Positions 8,824-17,727 of a stretch of 64,000 nt of DNA are shown here, piece by piece. This stretch comes from JACKCD01 sp041390905. GTDB lineage: Bacteria; Chloroflexota; Anaerolineae; Promineifilales; Promineifilaceae. How positions within the stretch are numbered: the first letter of the stretch is position 1; each line of letters starts with the position of its first letter. Position numbers and translations under genes: made by a program. The notes under the pieces are model-generated. The model had not been told where the DNA came from. It was given only the letters and a program-made list of their open reading frames with translations, and ran no database searches. The DNA lies in NCBI GenBank assembly GCA_041390905.1, contig JAWKPA010000012.1, positions 1,550,001 through 1,614,000 on the forward strand, written 5' to 3'.

Positions 8824-10610
8824 AACTCCCCCTCATCTCCCACCCGAAACCGTTCAATCAGCACAAAACCGACGGCGCAGACGAGCATGAGCAGGCTGCT
8901 CATGGCGAGAGCCTGGCCGTAGTTGATTGCCCCTGGCTGGCTGAGGAAGCGGAAAATAGCGACGGGCATGGTGGGGGTTTGGGGGCGGGCGATGAAGAGG
9001 GTGGCACCAAACTCCCCCATGCTGACGGTGAAGGCGAAAACGGCTCCCACGAGGACGGCGCGGCGAATGAGCGGCCAATCTATGAAGCGCCACACGCGGG
9101 CGGGGTCGGCACCAAGCATGGCGGCAGCTTCGCGTAGGCTGGGGCTGATGGCGCGAAGGGCAGGTAGGACGGCGCGGATGACGAAGGGGAGGCCGACGAG
9201 GGTATGGGCGATGGGGACGAGCAGCAGCGATGAGCGTAAGTTGAGCGGGGGTTTGTTGAGGGCGATGATGTAGCCGAAGCCGAGGGTGACGGCGGAGGTG
9301 GCGAGGGGGAGCATGAAGAGGGGGTCGAGGAGGGAGAGGAGGCGGGGGAGCAGGGGAGCGGGGGAGCGGGGGGGAGTGGGGAGTGGGGTGTGGGGAGTGG
9401 GGTGTGGGGAGATTGGGAGATTGGGAGATTGGGAGATTGGGGATTGGAGATTGGAGATTGGAGGGTGGTGAATCTCTAATCTCCAATCTCCAATCTCCTT
9501 TTGGGTGAGGAGGTGGGCGGTGATGAGGCCGAGGGTGACGGCGAGGGCCATGCTGGTGAGGGCGATGGCGGTGGAGTTGAAAACGGCCGTTCCTGGAGCC
9601 ACAAAGAACAACGAGCCGCGCCGGTTGATGAATAGTTCGCGGTAGAAGGTGAGGGCCGGGCCGTCGGGGGTGGTGAAGGAGCGGAGGAGGAGGGCGAGCA
9701 GGGGGAGGGCGAGGAGCAGCAGCATGAGGGCGAGGTTGCTGGCGACGACGAGCTTTTGGCGGGGGGTGCGGGGAAAAACGGCCGTTTTTCCCCGCCATTT
9801 CAACGGTCGTGCCAGCCGCGCCTGGGTACGCGTGTAGAACACCATCAGCACAAAGGTAAACACAATTTGCACCAGCGACAGCGCTGCCGCCACGGGCAGG
9901 TTAAACAAATCCCGCGCCTGGCGGTAAATTTCTACTTCCAGTGTGGCAAAGCGGGGGCCGCCAAGGATGAGCACCACGCCAAAGCTGGTGAAGGTGAAGA
10001 TGAACACCAGGACGGCGGCGGCAGAGACGGCCGGCCACAGCAGCGGCAGCGTCACCGCCCAAAAGGCGCGGCGGGGGGATGCGCCTAGCATTTGGGCGGC
10101 TTCCGCCAGCGCAGGGCTGAGGTTTTGCCAGAAGCCGCTGATGATTCGCAGGGCGACGCTGTAGTTGTAGAAAACGTGCGCTAGCAAAATCATCCAGATC
10201 GTTTGCTCAATCTCGATGGGGGGCAGGGCGAGGCGAGCCAGCCAGCCGTTGACGACGCCATTGCTTCCCAGCAAGGCGGTAAAGGCATTGGCAACGACGA
10301 CAGTGGGCAAGACAAACGGCAGGGTGCTGAGGGTGCGGAGGGTGGTTTTGCCGGGGAAGTCGTAGCGGGCAAAGACGTAGGCTCCGGGCAGTGCCAGCAG
10401 CAGGGTTAGCGCGGTGGAGAGGGTGGCCTGCCAGGTGGTGAACCAGAGCCGCTGCCAGTAAAAGCTGCTGCTGACCAGTTTTTGCAGTGCGGCCAGCTCA
10501 AGCTGCCCTTCGGGGGCGAAGCTGAGGCCAAAGATGGCGGCCAGCGGGTAGAAATAGAAGAGCAGCAGGAAGAGGAGGGGGAGGGGGTAGAGCCAGCGGC
10601 GGGATAACAT
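8820..10610 (-). CDS. Fused ABC transporter permease (ThiP/FbpB-like)
   Basis: 596 residues with two permease halves, each with about six membrane helices and an EAA-type loop (LAEAAQMLGASPRRAFWAV in the first half, LREAAAMLGADPARVWRFI in the second). This double-permease layout is typical of ferric iron or thiamine importers of the FbpB/ThiP kind. No binding protein or ATPase gene is adjacent, so the substrate stays open. The halves are joined by an unusual low-complexity linker of about 50 residues (GDWRLEI, then SNLQSPISQSPNLPIS and Pro/Thr repeats), encoded by an intergenic-type short-word repeat at 9347-9499. The A/G-rich bases suggest the repeat expanded inside the gene without breaking the frame. 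Confidence 0.82.
   Translation of the reverse strand: MLSRRWLYPLPLLFLLLFYFYPLAAIFGLSFAPEGQLELAALQKLVSSSFYWQRLWFTTWQATLSTALTLLLALPGAYVFARYDFPGKTTLRTLSTLPFVLPTVVVANAFTALLGSNGVVNGWLARLALPPIEIEQTIWMILLAHVFYNYSVALRIISGFWQNLSPALAEAAQMLGASPRRAFWAVTLPLLWPAVSAAAVLVFIFTFTSFGVVLILGGPRFATLEVEIYRQARDLFNLPVAAALSLVQIVFTFVLMVFYTRTQARLARPLKWRGKTAVFPRTPRQKLVVASNLALMLLLLALPLLALLLRSFTTPDGPALTFYRELFINRRGSLFFVAPGTAVFNSTAIALTSMALAVTLGLITAHLLTQKEIGDWRLEIHHPPISNLQSPISQSPNLPISPHPTPHTPLPTPPRSPAPLLPRLLSLLDPLFMLPLATSAVTLGFGYIIALNKPPLNLRSSLLLVPIAHTLVGLPFVIRAVLPALRAISPSLREAAAMLGADPARVWRFIDWPLIRRAVLVGAVFAFTVSMGEFGATLFIARPQTPTMPVAIFRFLSQPGAINYGQALAMSSLLMLVCAVGFVLIERFRVGDEGEF
9347..9499. repeat. Short-word tandem/inverted repeat inside the permease gene
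   Basis: Tandem words GGGGAGTGGGGTGTG, GAGATTGG (x4) and GGAGATT are followed by their complements (AATCTCCAATCTCC). This is the same vocabulary as the intergenic spacers at 5.1, 11.5, 52.1 and 55.1 kb, but here it is translated as the linker between the two permease halves. Confidence 0.75.
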
Positions 10611-10614
10611 GGGG

Positions 10615-10690
10615 AATTGAGAATGGGGAATTGGGAATGGGGAATTGAGAACGGGCGTTCATGCCTAATTCTCAATTCTTCAAATTCTCA
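10615..10690. repeat. Short-word hairpin spacer (GGGAATTGAGAAT type)
   Basis: Three copies of a GGGGAATTG(A/G)GAA word are followed by two copies of the complement AATTCTCAATTCTTC, giving a foldable spacer between the permease and metallophosphoesterase genes. No T-run terminator is evident. Confidence 0.6.
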
Positions 10691-10695
10691 ATTCT

Positions 10696-11421
10696 TCACC
10701 CACTGCCCTGGCGCAGCATTTGAGCAAACTCGTGGGGCAGGGTGGCAGCTTCGATGGCTTGGGCTGCTTGCTCAATGTCGTAAGGGACGCGGATAAATTC
10801 GACGGTGAGGTCGGTGGTGGCAGCGGTTAGCACCACATAACAGGCTTGCGGGTTGCTATCCTTTGGTTTGCCCACGCTGCCAGCATTGATCATGTGGCGA
10901 CCATCGGACAGGATGCGGTGATAGGGCAGGTGGGTATGACCGCAGACCAGCACATCGGCTCCGGCCAAATCAAGCAGCCGTGCCAGGCTGGCTTCGGGGC
11001 GGTCGGCGTAGAGGTATTCGTTGATGCGGCGCGGGCTGCCGTGAACCAATGCCACTCGCAGCTTGCCCAACAGCACGATCATGCTCATGGGCAGGTTGCG
11101 CAGATATGCTTTGTGGTCAGCGGTGACGTGGGCGTTTGTCCAGGTAATGGAGCGTTTGCCGAGAGCCTGGGCTTCGGGTGTTTTGTAGGCACAGCCGCAG
11201 TCGTCGCTGTCATAGCCTACCCCTTGATCGTAGTTGCCCATGAGCGTGGGAACGTCGTGGGCGCGGATAAAGTCCACAACTTCATTGGGTGCTGCGCCGT
11301 AGCCGACCAAATCGCCTAAACAAAAGCGGCGGTCGTGGTTGTGGGTGTTCATGTGGTTGTAAACGGCCGTTAACGCCGGCAAATTCCCGTGAATATCACC
11401 AAAAACGGTCATCTGGTTCAT
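10696..11421 (-). CDS. Metallophosphoesterase (YfcE/DUF2436-like calcineurin fold)
   Basis: 241 residues from ATG 11421, chosen because AGGAGG lies nine bases upstream. It carries the dimetal phosphoesterase signature in order: GDIHGN (residues 7-12), GDLVGYG, GNYD, VHGSP and GHTHLPY. Asp, Asn and His residues that bind two metal ions are all present. Proteins of this single-domain type hydrolyse phosphodiesters or phosphoproteins in the cytoplasm; the substrate cannot be named. A Cys pair with an Asp-rich loop (DSDDCGCAY) follows the GNYD motif. It is transcribed towards the permease gene. Confidence 0.85.
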   Translation of the reverse strand: MNQMTVFGDIHGNLPALTAVYNHMNTHNHDRRFCLGDLVGYGAAPNEVVDFIRAHDVPTLMGNYDQGVGYDSDDCGCAYKTPEAQALGKRSITWTNAHVTADHKAYLRNLPMSMIVLLGKLRVALVHGSPRRINEYLYADRPEASLARLLDLAGADVLVCGHTHLPYHRILSDGRHMINAGSVGKPKDSNPQACYVVLTAATTDLTVEFIRVPYDIEQAAQAIEAATLPHEFAQMLRQGSG

Positions 11422-11439
11422 ATTATATGCCTCCTGCAT

Positions 11440-11577
11440 AATGAGATTGAGAGATTGAGAGAGTAGGAGATTACCTTGAGTGTTGACAATTTATTTGGGC
11501 AAAAGCAGAGATTGGGGGATTGAGAGACTGGGAAACTAACCACGGCTAATCTCTCAATCTCCCAGTCTCTCAATCTC
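11440..11577. repeat. Short-word hairpin spacer (GAGATTGA / CAATCTC type)
   Basis: Words GATTGAGAGATTGAGAG near 11443 and GGGGGATTGAGAGACTGGGA near 11515 face AATCTCTCAATCTCCCAGTC near 11550. The arms can pair over 15 or more bases. It lies between the divergent metallophosphoesterase and protease genes. Confidence 0.6.
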
Positions 11578-11726
11578 AAGGCGCATTTACCCGTTTATTC
11601 TGTAAACATCCCACTAATTTCCCAATCTCTTCATCTTCCAATCTCTTTTCCCCTAATTCTAGCCCGATATTGAGCAAATGTTGAGCGAATTCGCCACGCA
11701 AGCGCGGAGCAGGGTATACTTTCGCC

Positions 11727-12371
11727 ATGTCTGGATTAGATATTCCTACCCTACTTGCCCGAGCGATAGTCTTGCTCATCGCCTTTACCATTCATGAACT
11801 GGCCCACGCCGTCACTGCCGACCGGCTGGGGGATCCCACGCCGCGCCGTCAGGGGCGGATTACGCTCAACCCGCTGGCGCACCTCGACCCCATCGGCACG
11901 CTGATGCTGCTGATTTCGGGGTTTGGCTGGGCAAAGCCGGTGATGGTGCAGCCGTCCTATTTGCGCGGCAACCCGCGCACCTCGATGGGGATTGTGGCGG
12001 CGGCGGGGCCTTTATCTAACCTGCTGTTGGCGGTTGTAGCGGCGATTCCGCTGCGGCTGGGGCTGGTGGATTTGAGTGCTGGCAATGGTGGCATGCTGCC
12101 GTCGCTGTCGTTTTTGTTGTTCCAGTTCATTTTTATCAACCTGATTTTGCTCTTTTTTAACCTTATCCCGATTCCACCGCTGGATGGGTTTAAGATTTTA
12201 ACGGCCGTTCTGCCCGCTGAAATGGCGTACCAATTACGGCCGTTGGAGCAATACGGCTTCCTCATTTTGCTCCTAGCTATCTTCATTTTGCCCAATATGG
12301 GCATTGACATTTTGGGCTGGCTGGTGCAGACCCCCACTCGGCAACTGTTCTCGCTCATTACCGGTTTCTGA
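11727..12371 (+). CDS. Site-2 (M50) family membrane metalloprotease
   Basis: 214 residues. Zinc motif HELAH is in the first membrane helix (about residues 22-26), and NLIPIPPLDG supplies the third ligand Asp near residue 150. About five to six membrane helices are predicted. This matches the short bacterial S2P-like group of the YwhC/Rv type, which cleaves substrates within the membrane; the substrate is unknown. The last 77 bases of this gene are found again at 16830-16906 downstream of the TPR pseudogene, showing that the 3' end was part of a duplication. Confidence 0.88.
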   Translation: MSGLDIPTLLARAIVLLIAFTIHELAHAVTADRLGDPTPRRQGRITLNPLAHLDPIGTLMLLISGFGWAKPVMVQPSYLRGNPRTSMGIVAAAGPLSNLLLAVVAAIPLRLGLVDLSAGNGGMLPSLSFLLFQFIFINLILLFFNLIPIPPLDGFKILTAVLPAEMAYQLRPLEQYGFLILLLAIFILPNMGIDILGWLVQTPTRQLFSLITGF

Positions 12372-12374
12372 ATC

Positions 12375-12395
12375 ATGGTGTAGGGTATGGGGTGC
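12375..12395 (+). repeat. Boundary repeat, diverged copy
   Basis: ATGGTGTAGGGTATGGGGTGC resembles the 25-bp direct repeats at 16908 and 17703 with a small deletion. It lies just after the protease stop and 16 bp before the first copy of the small gene, the same place as the 16908 copy relative to the second. Confidence 0.5.
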
Positions 12396-12410
12396 AACGA
12401 GGAGGACTGT

Positions 12411-12755
12411 ATGCAATTAACGATTGAAGTACCAGATTATTTGGCAGAACAAATTGAGCAGAACCGTGATCATATTGCCGAAATTCTGGAACATGGTTTC
12501 CAGCAGACATCTGTTGCACCTGCTGCCGTCGAAGATGAACTGCGGGGGATTGTGACCCTGCTTGCCTCGCAGCCAACACCCAGGCAAATTTTGAACATAT
12601 GGCCTTCCGCTGCACTGCAAGACCGTTTAAGCAACTTGTTGTACCAGAGCAAAACAGGCACGATTTCGCGTGAACAGATTGGCGAATTAGAGCGCTATTT
12701 ATTGCTCGACCATATGGTTCGATTGGCGAAAGGGCAGGCACTACAGCAACTATAG
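12411..12755 (+). CDS. Small protein upstream of HNH gene, copy 1
   Basis: 114 residues from ATG 12411 (GAGGAC upstream). It is about 92% identical to copy 2 at 16948 (nine differences by eye). It starts MQLTIEVPDYLAEQIEQN, a beta strand plus helix such as seen in short antitoxin-like proteins, then helical segments ending in LLLDHMVRLAKGQALQQL. There is no signal peptide or membrane helix. I do not recognise the family. Position next to an HNH gene suggests a two-gene unit, perhaps regulator plus nuclease, but here the HNH partner is a remnant. Confidence 0.75.
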   Translation: MQLTIEVPDYLAEQIEQNRDHIAEILEHGFQQTSVAPAAVEDELRGIVTLLASQPTPRQILNIWPSAALQDRLSNLLYQSKTGTISREQIGELERYLLLDHMVRLAKGQALQQL

Positions 12756-12759
12756 ACAG

Positions 12760-12875
12760 ATGAGCTATGTTCCATTAACTATGGGGGGTGGATCACTTGC
12801 AAGATTTTGCGGTTTAATTTGCCTGAACGGATGGCAGAGCGTGAGCGTTTATTGAAAGCTGGGTTTTATTCGTAA
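12760..12875 (+). pseudogene. Internally deleted HNH endonuclease gene
   Basis: The first 20 bases (ATGAGCTATGTTCCATTAAC) match the start of the intact HNH gene at 17293. The last roughly 85 bases match its 3' end (TGCAAGATTTTGC, then GCAGAGCGTGAGCG, ending TTTTATTCGTAA). About 290 central bases with both Cys pairs and the HNH core are gone. The join is out of frame and would give only about 31 residues. Confidence 0.85.
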
Positions 12876-12965
12876 TAATGTGTTTGGATGTTGTTGCATC
12901 GCTCTTGTTGAGCCTGGGTTTCCATAAGCAGGATAGATTCGCAACATCCTGGTTGAGAGGTGTCT

Positions 12966-15900
12966 ATGACACGTCGTGCCGCAGCCATATTGATCTTTGT
13001 CATAGCCAGCCTGACGCTGGTTACATTGCTATTTATAGCCATTAGCCTTCTTTGGCCGCAGAATATATGGATACAGACCGCCATTGCCCTCGGTGGAACC
13101 GTTTTGCTCGTCATTACTTTTTAGATCAGTTGAATGGTGCCACAGATTTTGTGATGCGCTTTTTCCAGGTCAACAGGGCAACCAGGTGCCTCCGTTGCCT
13201 GATGGATCTACAGAAAGCGATTCAGCATCCATTCGTACTGCGCCACCCACAGCGACCCCAGCCTTTATTCTGTGCCGCGCCCTGCCTTTTTGCTGGGCGA
13301 ACGGAGCAACTGGCGGAAGTGGCTGCCCAACTACAGCCGCGCCGGGTGGTGGTGATTGCGGGGGTGAGCGGCGTGGGCAAAAGCAGCTTGCGCTGGCAGT
13401 CGCTGAGAACCAGGAGCCGTTTATCTGGCTGCGCTGTGGGGCTTCCATTGCGGAGCAGTTGGCGAGCTATGGGAGGTGGCTTGATTTGCACCCTAGCTAC
13501 CACCAGATGACGGTGGAGGATCGGGTGCAGTTGGTGAAGCTGGAGCTGGAGAGCGAGACGGAGCGGCTGCTGGTGTTTGACAACTGCGATGATGAGAACG
13601 TGGTGCAAACGGCTGCCGCGCCGTGGTAGGTGCCGGGTTTTGGTGACAAGCCACCAGCAGACAGGATGGCCTCTCGATTACCAGGTTGTTTTGCTCGACC
13701 CCTTGACCACGGAGGAAGCGCAAGCGGTGCTTTGCCATTATGCGCCGCGCTTGACGGCGGCAGAGGCGGCAGACATTGCGGAGCGGTGGGTGGCCTGCCG
13801 GTCTTTTTACCGCTCACAGGCCGCCATCTCCAGCGTTATTCCCGGATTGAGGTGGCGGCTTATCTGGATGAATTGGCGCAGGGGCAGTTGACCCCCGTTT
13901 GGCAAAGTTTGGATGCTACCAACCCGGTGGATCAACTGGCTCGCACCTTTTTATGAATTTGGGTTATTTTGCCCCGAATGTCCCCATACCCATGAACTTT
14001 CTCTATGAATTTTGCGGTTACGACGGAAATGATGTGGGCGGATGCCCAGCGGCGGCTGCTGAATGTGGGGCTGGTGGGCAGGATGAGCAGGCGCAACTGA
14101 TCATTCATCCGCTGTTTGCTGAGTTTGCCCAGGGGCAAAGCACACCACTGATATACCCGCGCTTGGAGAAGGCGTTGATGGCAAAGGTGAGTGAGCTGCA
14201 GCAGCAGGATTTCGCCGCTGGCTCCCTACGCCCCCACTTGATGTGCTTTTCGCTGCCAGCGCAAAGATTGCCGCCGATTATTACCGCGCCCGTGGGGAGT
14301 ATGCTCCGGTGCTGGCCTATCAGCAGCGTTATCTGGCGGATTTGCAGGAGCTGCATGGTCGTGATGGGCATACGATGGTTGCCGCCGCCTTGAAAGAGTT
14401 TGGCGACTTGTTTATGCTGAATCATGCGTTTGCAGAGGCGATAGAGGTTTATAAGCAGGCTCATGCGATCTACAAAGCGCAACTGCCCGATCCGTATATG
14501 GAGATTGGGCGCAGTGCGCGGGCAGTAGAGGATGCCCATAAAGCCAGAGCGGTCGGGAACAGTGATGAAACCAATGCAGAGACTGTCGAGGCAATTTTGT
14601 GGTATGAGGAGGCAGAGGCCGTTTTTGCCGAACTGAGCAACCACAGCCAAGAACATTTTGTTTTGTTACAGCAGTTGGCCGCGCTGTAGCCCGTCGGGCG
14701 CACGGCCGATGCCGCAGACTGTTTGCAGGATCAGGAAGCGATTTTGACCGAACGGGTACGGCAAAATGCCAACGACCCTTATTCCCTCTCTGAGCTTGGG
14801 TTGTTTTTTATAAGCTGGGTCGCTATGCTGAAGCGCGACCCTATTGGGAGCGAGCGTTGGCGATTCGGGAGCGGGAGCTGGGGCAGACCACCCGGACACG
14901 GCCACCAGCCTGAACAATCTGGGCAGTTTGCTGCAAGCGCAGAGGGAGTATGAGGCGGCACGGCCGTTATTGGAGCGAGCGTTGGCGATTTGTGAGCGGG
15001 AGCTGGGGGCAGACCACCCGGACACGGCCACCAGCCTGATCAATTTGGGCAGTTTGCTGTATGAGCAAGGGAGTATGAGGCACGGCCGTTATTGGAGCGA
15101 GCGTTGGCGATTTGTGAGCGGGTGCTGGGGGCAGACCACCCGGACACGGCCAGCAGCCTGAGCAATCTGGGCAGTTTGCTGCAAGCGCAGAGGGAGTATG
15201 AGGCGGCACGGCCGTTATTGGAGCGAGCATTGGCGATTCGTGAGCGGGTGCTGGGGGCAGACCACCCGGACACGGCCACCAGCCTGATCAATTTGGGCAG
15301 TTTGCTGAAGGAGCAGGGGGAGTATGAGGCGGCACGGCCGTTATTGGAGCGAGCGTTGGCGATTCGTGAGCGGGTGCTGGGGGCAGACCACCTGAACACG
15401 GCCTTCAGCCTGATCAATTTGGGCAGTTTGCTGAAGGAGCAGGGGGAGTATGAGGCGGCACGGCCGTTATTGGAGCGAGCGTTGGTGATTTTTGAGCGGG
15501 TGCTGGGGGCAGACCACCCGCACACGGCCAGCAGCCTGAGCAATCTGGGCATTTTGCTGCGGGAGCAGGGGGTATGAGGCGGCACGGCCGTTATTGGAGC
15601 GAGCGTTGGTGATTTGTGAGCGGGTGCTGGGGGCAGACCACCCGGACACGGCCACCAGCCTGAACAATCTGGGCATTTTGCTGCGGGAGCAGGGGGATAT
15701 GAGGCGGCACGGCCGTTATTGGAGCGAGCGTTGGCGATTTGTGAGCGGGTGCTGGGGGCAGACCACCCGCACACGGCCAGCAGCCTGAACAATCTGGGCG
15801 GTTTGCTGCAGGAGCAGGGGGAGTATGAGGCGGCACGGCCGTTATGGGAGCGAGCGTTGGCGATTCGGGAGGGGGTGCTGGGGCAGACCACCCGGACACG

Positions 15901-16826
15901 GCCACCAGCCTGATCAATTTGGGCAGTTTGCTGTATGAGCAGGGGGAGTATGAGGCGGCACGGCCGTTATTGGAGCGAGCGTTGGCGATTCGTGAGCGGG
16001 TGCTGGGGCAGACCACCCGCACACGGCCAGCAGCCTGAACAATTTGGGTCTTTTGCTGTATGAGCAGGGGGAGTATGAGGCGGCACGGCCGTTATAGGAG
16101 CGAGCGTTGGCGATTCGGGAGGGGGTGCCGGGGGCAGACCACCCGCACACGGCCAGCAGCCTGAACAATTTGGGTCTTTGCTGTATGAGCAGGGGGAGTA
16201 TGAGGCGGCACGGCCGTTATTGGAGCGGGCGTTGGCGATTCGGGAGCGGGTGCTGGGGGCAGACCACCCGGACACGGCCACCAGCCTGGTCAATCTGGGG
16301 CTTTTGCTGCGGGAGCAGGGGAGTATGAGGCGGCACGGCCGTTATGGGAGCGAGCGTTGGTGATTTTTGAGCGGGTGCTGGGGGCAGACCACCCGCACAC
16401 GGCCACCAGCCTGGTCAATCTGGGCAGTTTGCTGCGGGAGCAGGGAGTATGAGGCGGCACGGCCGTTATTGGAGCGGGCGTTGGCGATTCGGGAGCGGGT
16501 GCTGGGGGCAGACCACCCGGACACGGCCACCAGCCTGGTCAATCTGGGCATTTTGCTGTATGAGCAGGGGGAGTAGGAGGCGGCACGGCCGTTATGGGAG
16601 CGAGCGTTGGTGATTTTTGAGCGGGTGCTGGGGCAGACCACCCGCACACGGCCACCAGCCTGGTCAATCTGGGCAGTTTGCTGCGGGAGCAAGGGAGTAT
16701 GGGCGGCACGGCCGTTATTGCGAGCGTTGGTGATTTTGAGCGGTGCTGGGGGCAGACCACCGCGGCCAGCAGCCTGAGCAATCTGGGCATTTTGCTGGAG
16801 CAGGGGATGAGGCGGCACGGCCGTTC
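12966..16826 (+). pseudogene. TM / NB-ARC / TPR protein gene broken by many frameshifts
   Basis: Parts of one large protein occur in changing frames. ATG 12966 opens 52 codons with two membrane helices (stop 13122-13124; GAGAGG upstream). A Pro/Thr linker follows, then an NB-ARC ATPase: FAGRTEQLAEV with P-loop GVSGVGKSS near 13370, LLVFDNCDDE near 13575, RCRVLVTSHQQ near 13645 and LDPLTTEEAQAVL near 13700. A helical part is readable at 14243-14689, then a TPR array. At least five frame changes occur before the array, plus in-frame stops. Such proteins sense ligands through TPRs and signal by NTPase oligomerisation. Neighbouring genes are clean, so real decay is more likely than read error. 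It lies between two copies of the small gene/HNH unit. Confidence 0.82.
14826..16826 (+). repeat. TPR-coding tandem array, about 15 units of ~126 bp
   Basis: Each unit encodes a 42-residue kinesin-light-chain-type TPR: YEAARPLLERALAIRERV followed by LGADHPDTATSLINLGSLL and EQGE. Units start about every 121-127 bp (CACGGCCGTT near 14959, 15079, 15208, 15335, 15461 and so on to 16709, with a last partial copy near 16816). Indels fall mainly in G-runs (CTGGGGGCAG versus CTGGGGCAG) and in GAGTATGAGG, so frame is lost repeatedly. The longest clean stretch is 15092-15577, about four units. Near identity of units points to recent expansion or homogenisation. Confidence 0.9.
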
Positions 16827-16906
16827 AAATATGGGGCTGGATATTTTGGGCTGGCTGGTGTGGGGACCATCTCAACAGGCATTTTCGCTCATCACCGGCT
16901 TCTGAC
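16827..16906 (+). pseudogene. 3' fragment of the M50 protease gene
   Basis: The TPR array stops abruptly and about 77 bases follow that encode NMGLDILGWLV and end in FSLITGF plus stop, matching the C-terminus of the protease ending at 12371. It shows that the duplicated block began inside the protease gene. Confidence 0.8.
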
Positions 16907-16907
16907 C

Positions 16908-16932
16908 ATGGCGCGGGTAGGGTATCGGATGC
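16908..16932 (+). repeat. 25-bp boundary direct repeat, left copy
   Basis: ATGGCGCGGGTAGGGTATCG continued by GATGC matches 17703-17727 at 23 of 25 bases. The right copy is the true start of the HD-domain gene; this left copy would be its displaced first codons. Together they bracket the small gene plus HNH gene. Confidence 0.7.
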
Positions 16933-16947
16933 AACCAGGAGTACTGT

Positions 16948-17292
16948 ATGCAATTAACGATTGAAGTGCCAGATTATTTGGCAGAACAAATTGAGCAGAA
17001 CCGTGATCATATTGCTGAAATTCTGGAACAAAGTTTTCAGCAGACATCTGTTGCGCCTGCGGCTGTCGAAGACGAACTGCGGGAGATTGTAACCCTGCTT
17101 GCCTCGCAGCCAACACCCAGACAAATTTTGAATATTTGGCCTTCTGCCGCCTTGCAAAATCGTTTAAGCCAGTTGCTGTCTCAAAGTAAAACAGGCATGA
17201 TTGCACGTGAGCATATTGGCGAGTTGGAGCGCTATTTGTTGCTCGACCATATGGTTCGATTGGCGAAAGGGCAGGCACTACAGCAACTATAG
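16948..17292 (+). CDS. Small protein upstream of HNH gene, copy 2
   Basis: 114 residues; ATG 16948 preceded by AGGAG. Nearly the same as copy 1 at 12411. The stop codon TAG is followed directly by the ATG of the HNH gene, so the two are surely cotranscribed and translationally coupled. The start MQLTIEVPDYLAEQI and the helical rest are compatible with a small DNA- or protein-binding partner; the family is not recognised. An antitoxin-like or accessory role for the nuclease is an inference from gene order only. Confidence 0.78.
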   Translation: MQLTIEVPDYLAEQIEQNRDHIAEILEQSFQQTSVAPAAVEDELREIVTLLASQPTPRQILNIWPSAALQNRLSQLLSQSKTGMIAREHIGELERYLLLDHMVRLAKGQALQQL

Positions 17293-17700
17293 ATGAGCTA
17301 TGTTCCACTTTCTCTACGGCGTTTGGTAACAGAACGCGCTGGTGATCGCTGTGAATATTGTTTGTATCCTCAGCAAGCTCTGTTTTTCGCGTTTGAAATG
17401 GAGCATATTATTGCGGAAAAACATGATGGACAAACAGTGGCCGACAATCTGGCTCTGGCCTGTCCCTACTGTAACCGTGCCAAAGGAACCGATCTGGGTT
17501 CTCTTGATCCGGAAACAATGTTGTTGACACCTTTTTTCAATCCGCGAACACAACAGTGGGGAGAACATTTTCGACTGCGCGGCGCAGAGATTATCCCCTT
17601 AACCGCAGAGGGGCGGGTTACGTGCAAGATTTTGCAGTTTAATTTGCCTGAACGTGCGGCAGAGCGTGAGCGTTTATTGAAGGCTGGGTTTTATTTATAA
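17293..17700 (+). CDS. HNH endonuclease
   Basis: 135 residues. The treble-clef HNH signature is complete: CEYC at residues 20-23, MEHIIAEKHDG with the catalytic His near 38, and NLALACPYCNRAKGT with the second Cys pair near 57-60. Proteins of this compact type cut or nick DNA; in other genomes they occur in phages, mobile cassettes and stand-alone loci. The gene directly abuts the small upstream gene and ends two bases before the HD-domain gene. The pair is bracketed by 25-bp direct repeats. A decayed copy lies at 12760. Confidence 0.88.
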   Translation: MSYVPLSLRRLVTERAGDRCEYCLYPQQALFFAFEMEHIIAEKHDGQTVADNLALACPYCNRAKGTDLGSLDPETMLLTPFFNPRTQQWGEHFRLRGAEIIPLTAEGRVTCKILQFNLPERAAERERLLKAGFYL

Positions 17701-17702
17701 GT

Positions 17703-17727
17703 ATGGCGCGAGTAGGGTATCGGGTGC
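17703..17727 (+). repeat. 25-bp boundary direct repeat, right copy
   Basis: The first 25 bases of the HD-domain gene, repeated at 16908-16932 with two differences. The pair would fit a duplicated target or homology arm made when the small gene/HNH unit entered the start of this gene. Confidence 0.7.

Noticed and set aside
9286..9798. Plus and minus open frames rich in Arg/Gly or His/Pro within the permease
   Set aside because: Products of the low-complexity repeat read in wrong frames.
11576..11791. 71-codon minus open frame upstream of the protease gene
   Set aside because: Overlaps the protease start antisense and partly consists of the short-word repeat.
13124..14700. NB-ARC frameshifts as sequencing error
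   Set aside because: All flanking genes are clean and the breaks are in both unique and repeated parts, so real decay is more likely; not excluded without reads.
14967..16818. Minus-strand open frames of up to 283 codons over the TPR array
   Set aside because: Antisense translation of the tandem repeat (SGWSAPSTRSQIANAR-like), with no start signals or known domain.
14826..16826. CRISPR-like periodic repeats
   Set aside because: Units of about 126 bp encode a TPR in sequence; there are no short repeats with unique spacers and no cas genes.
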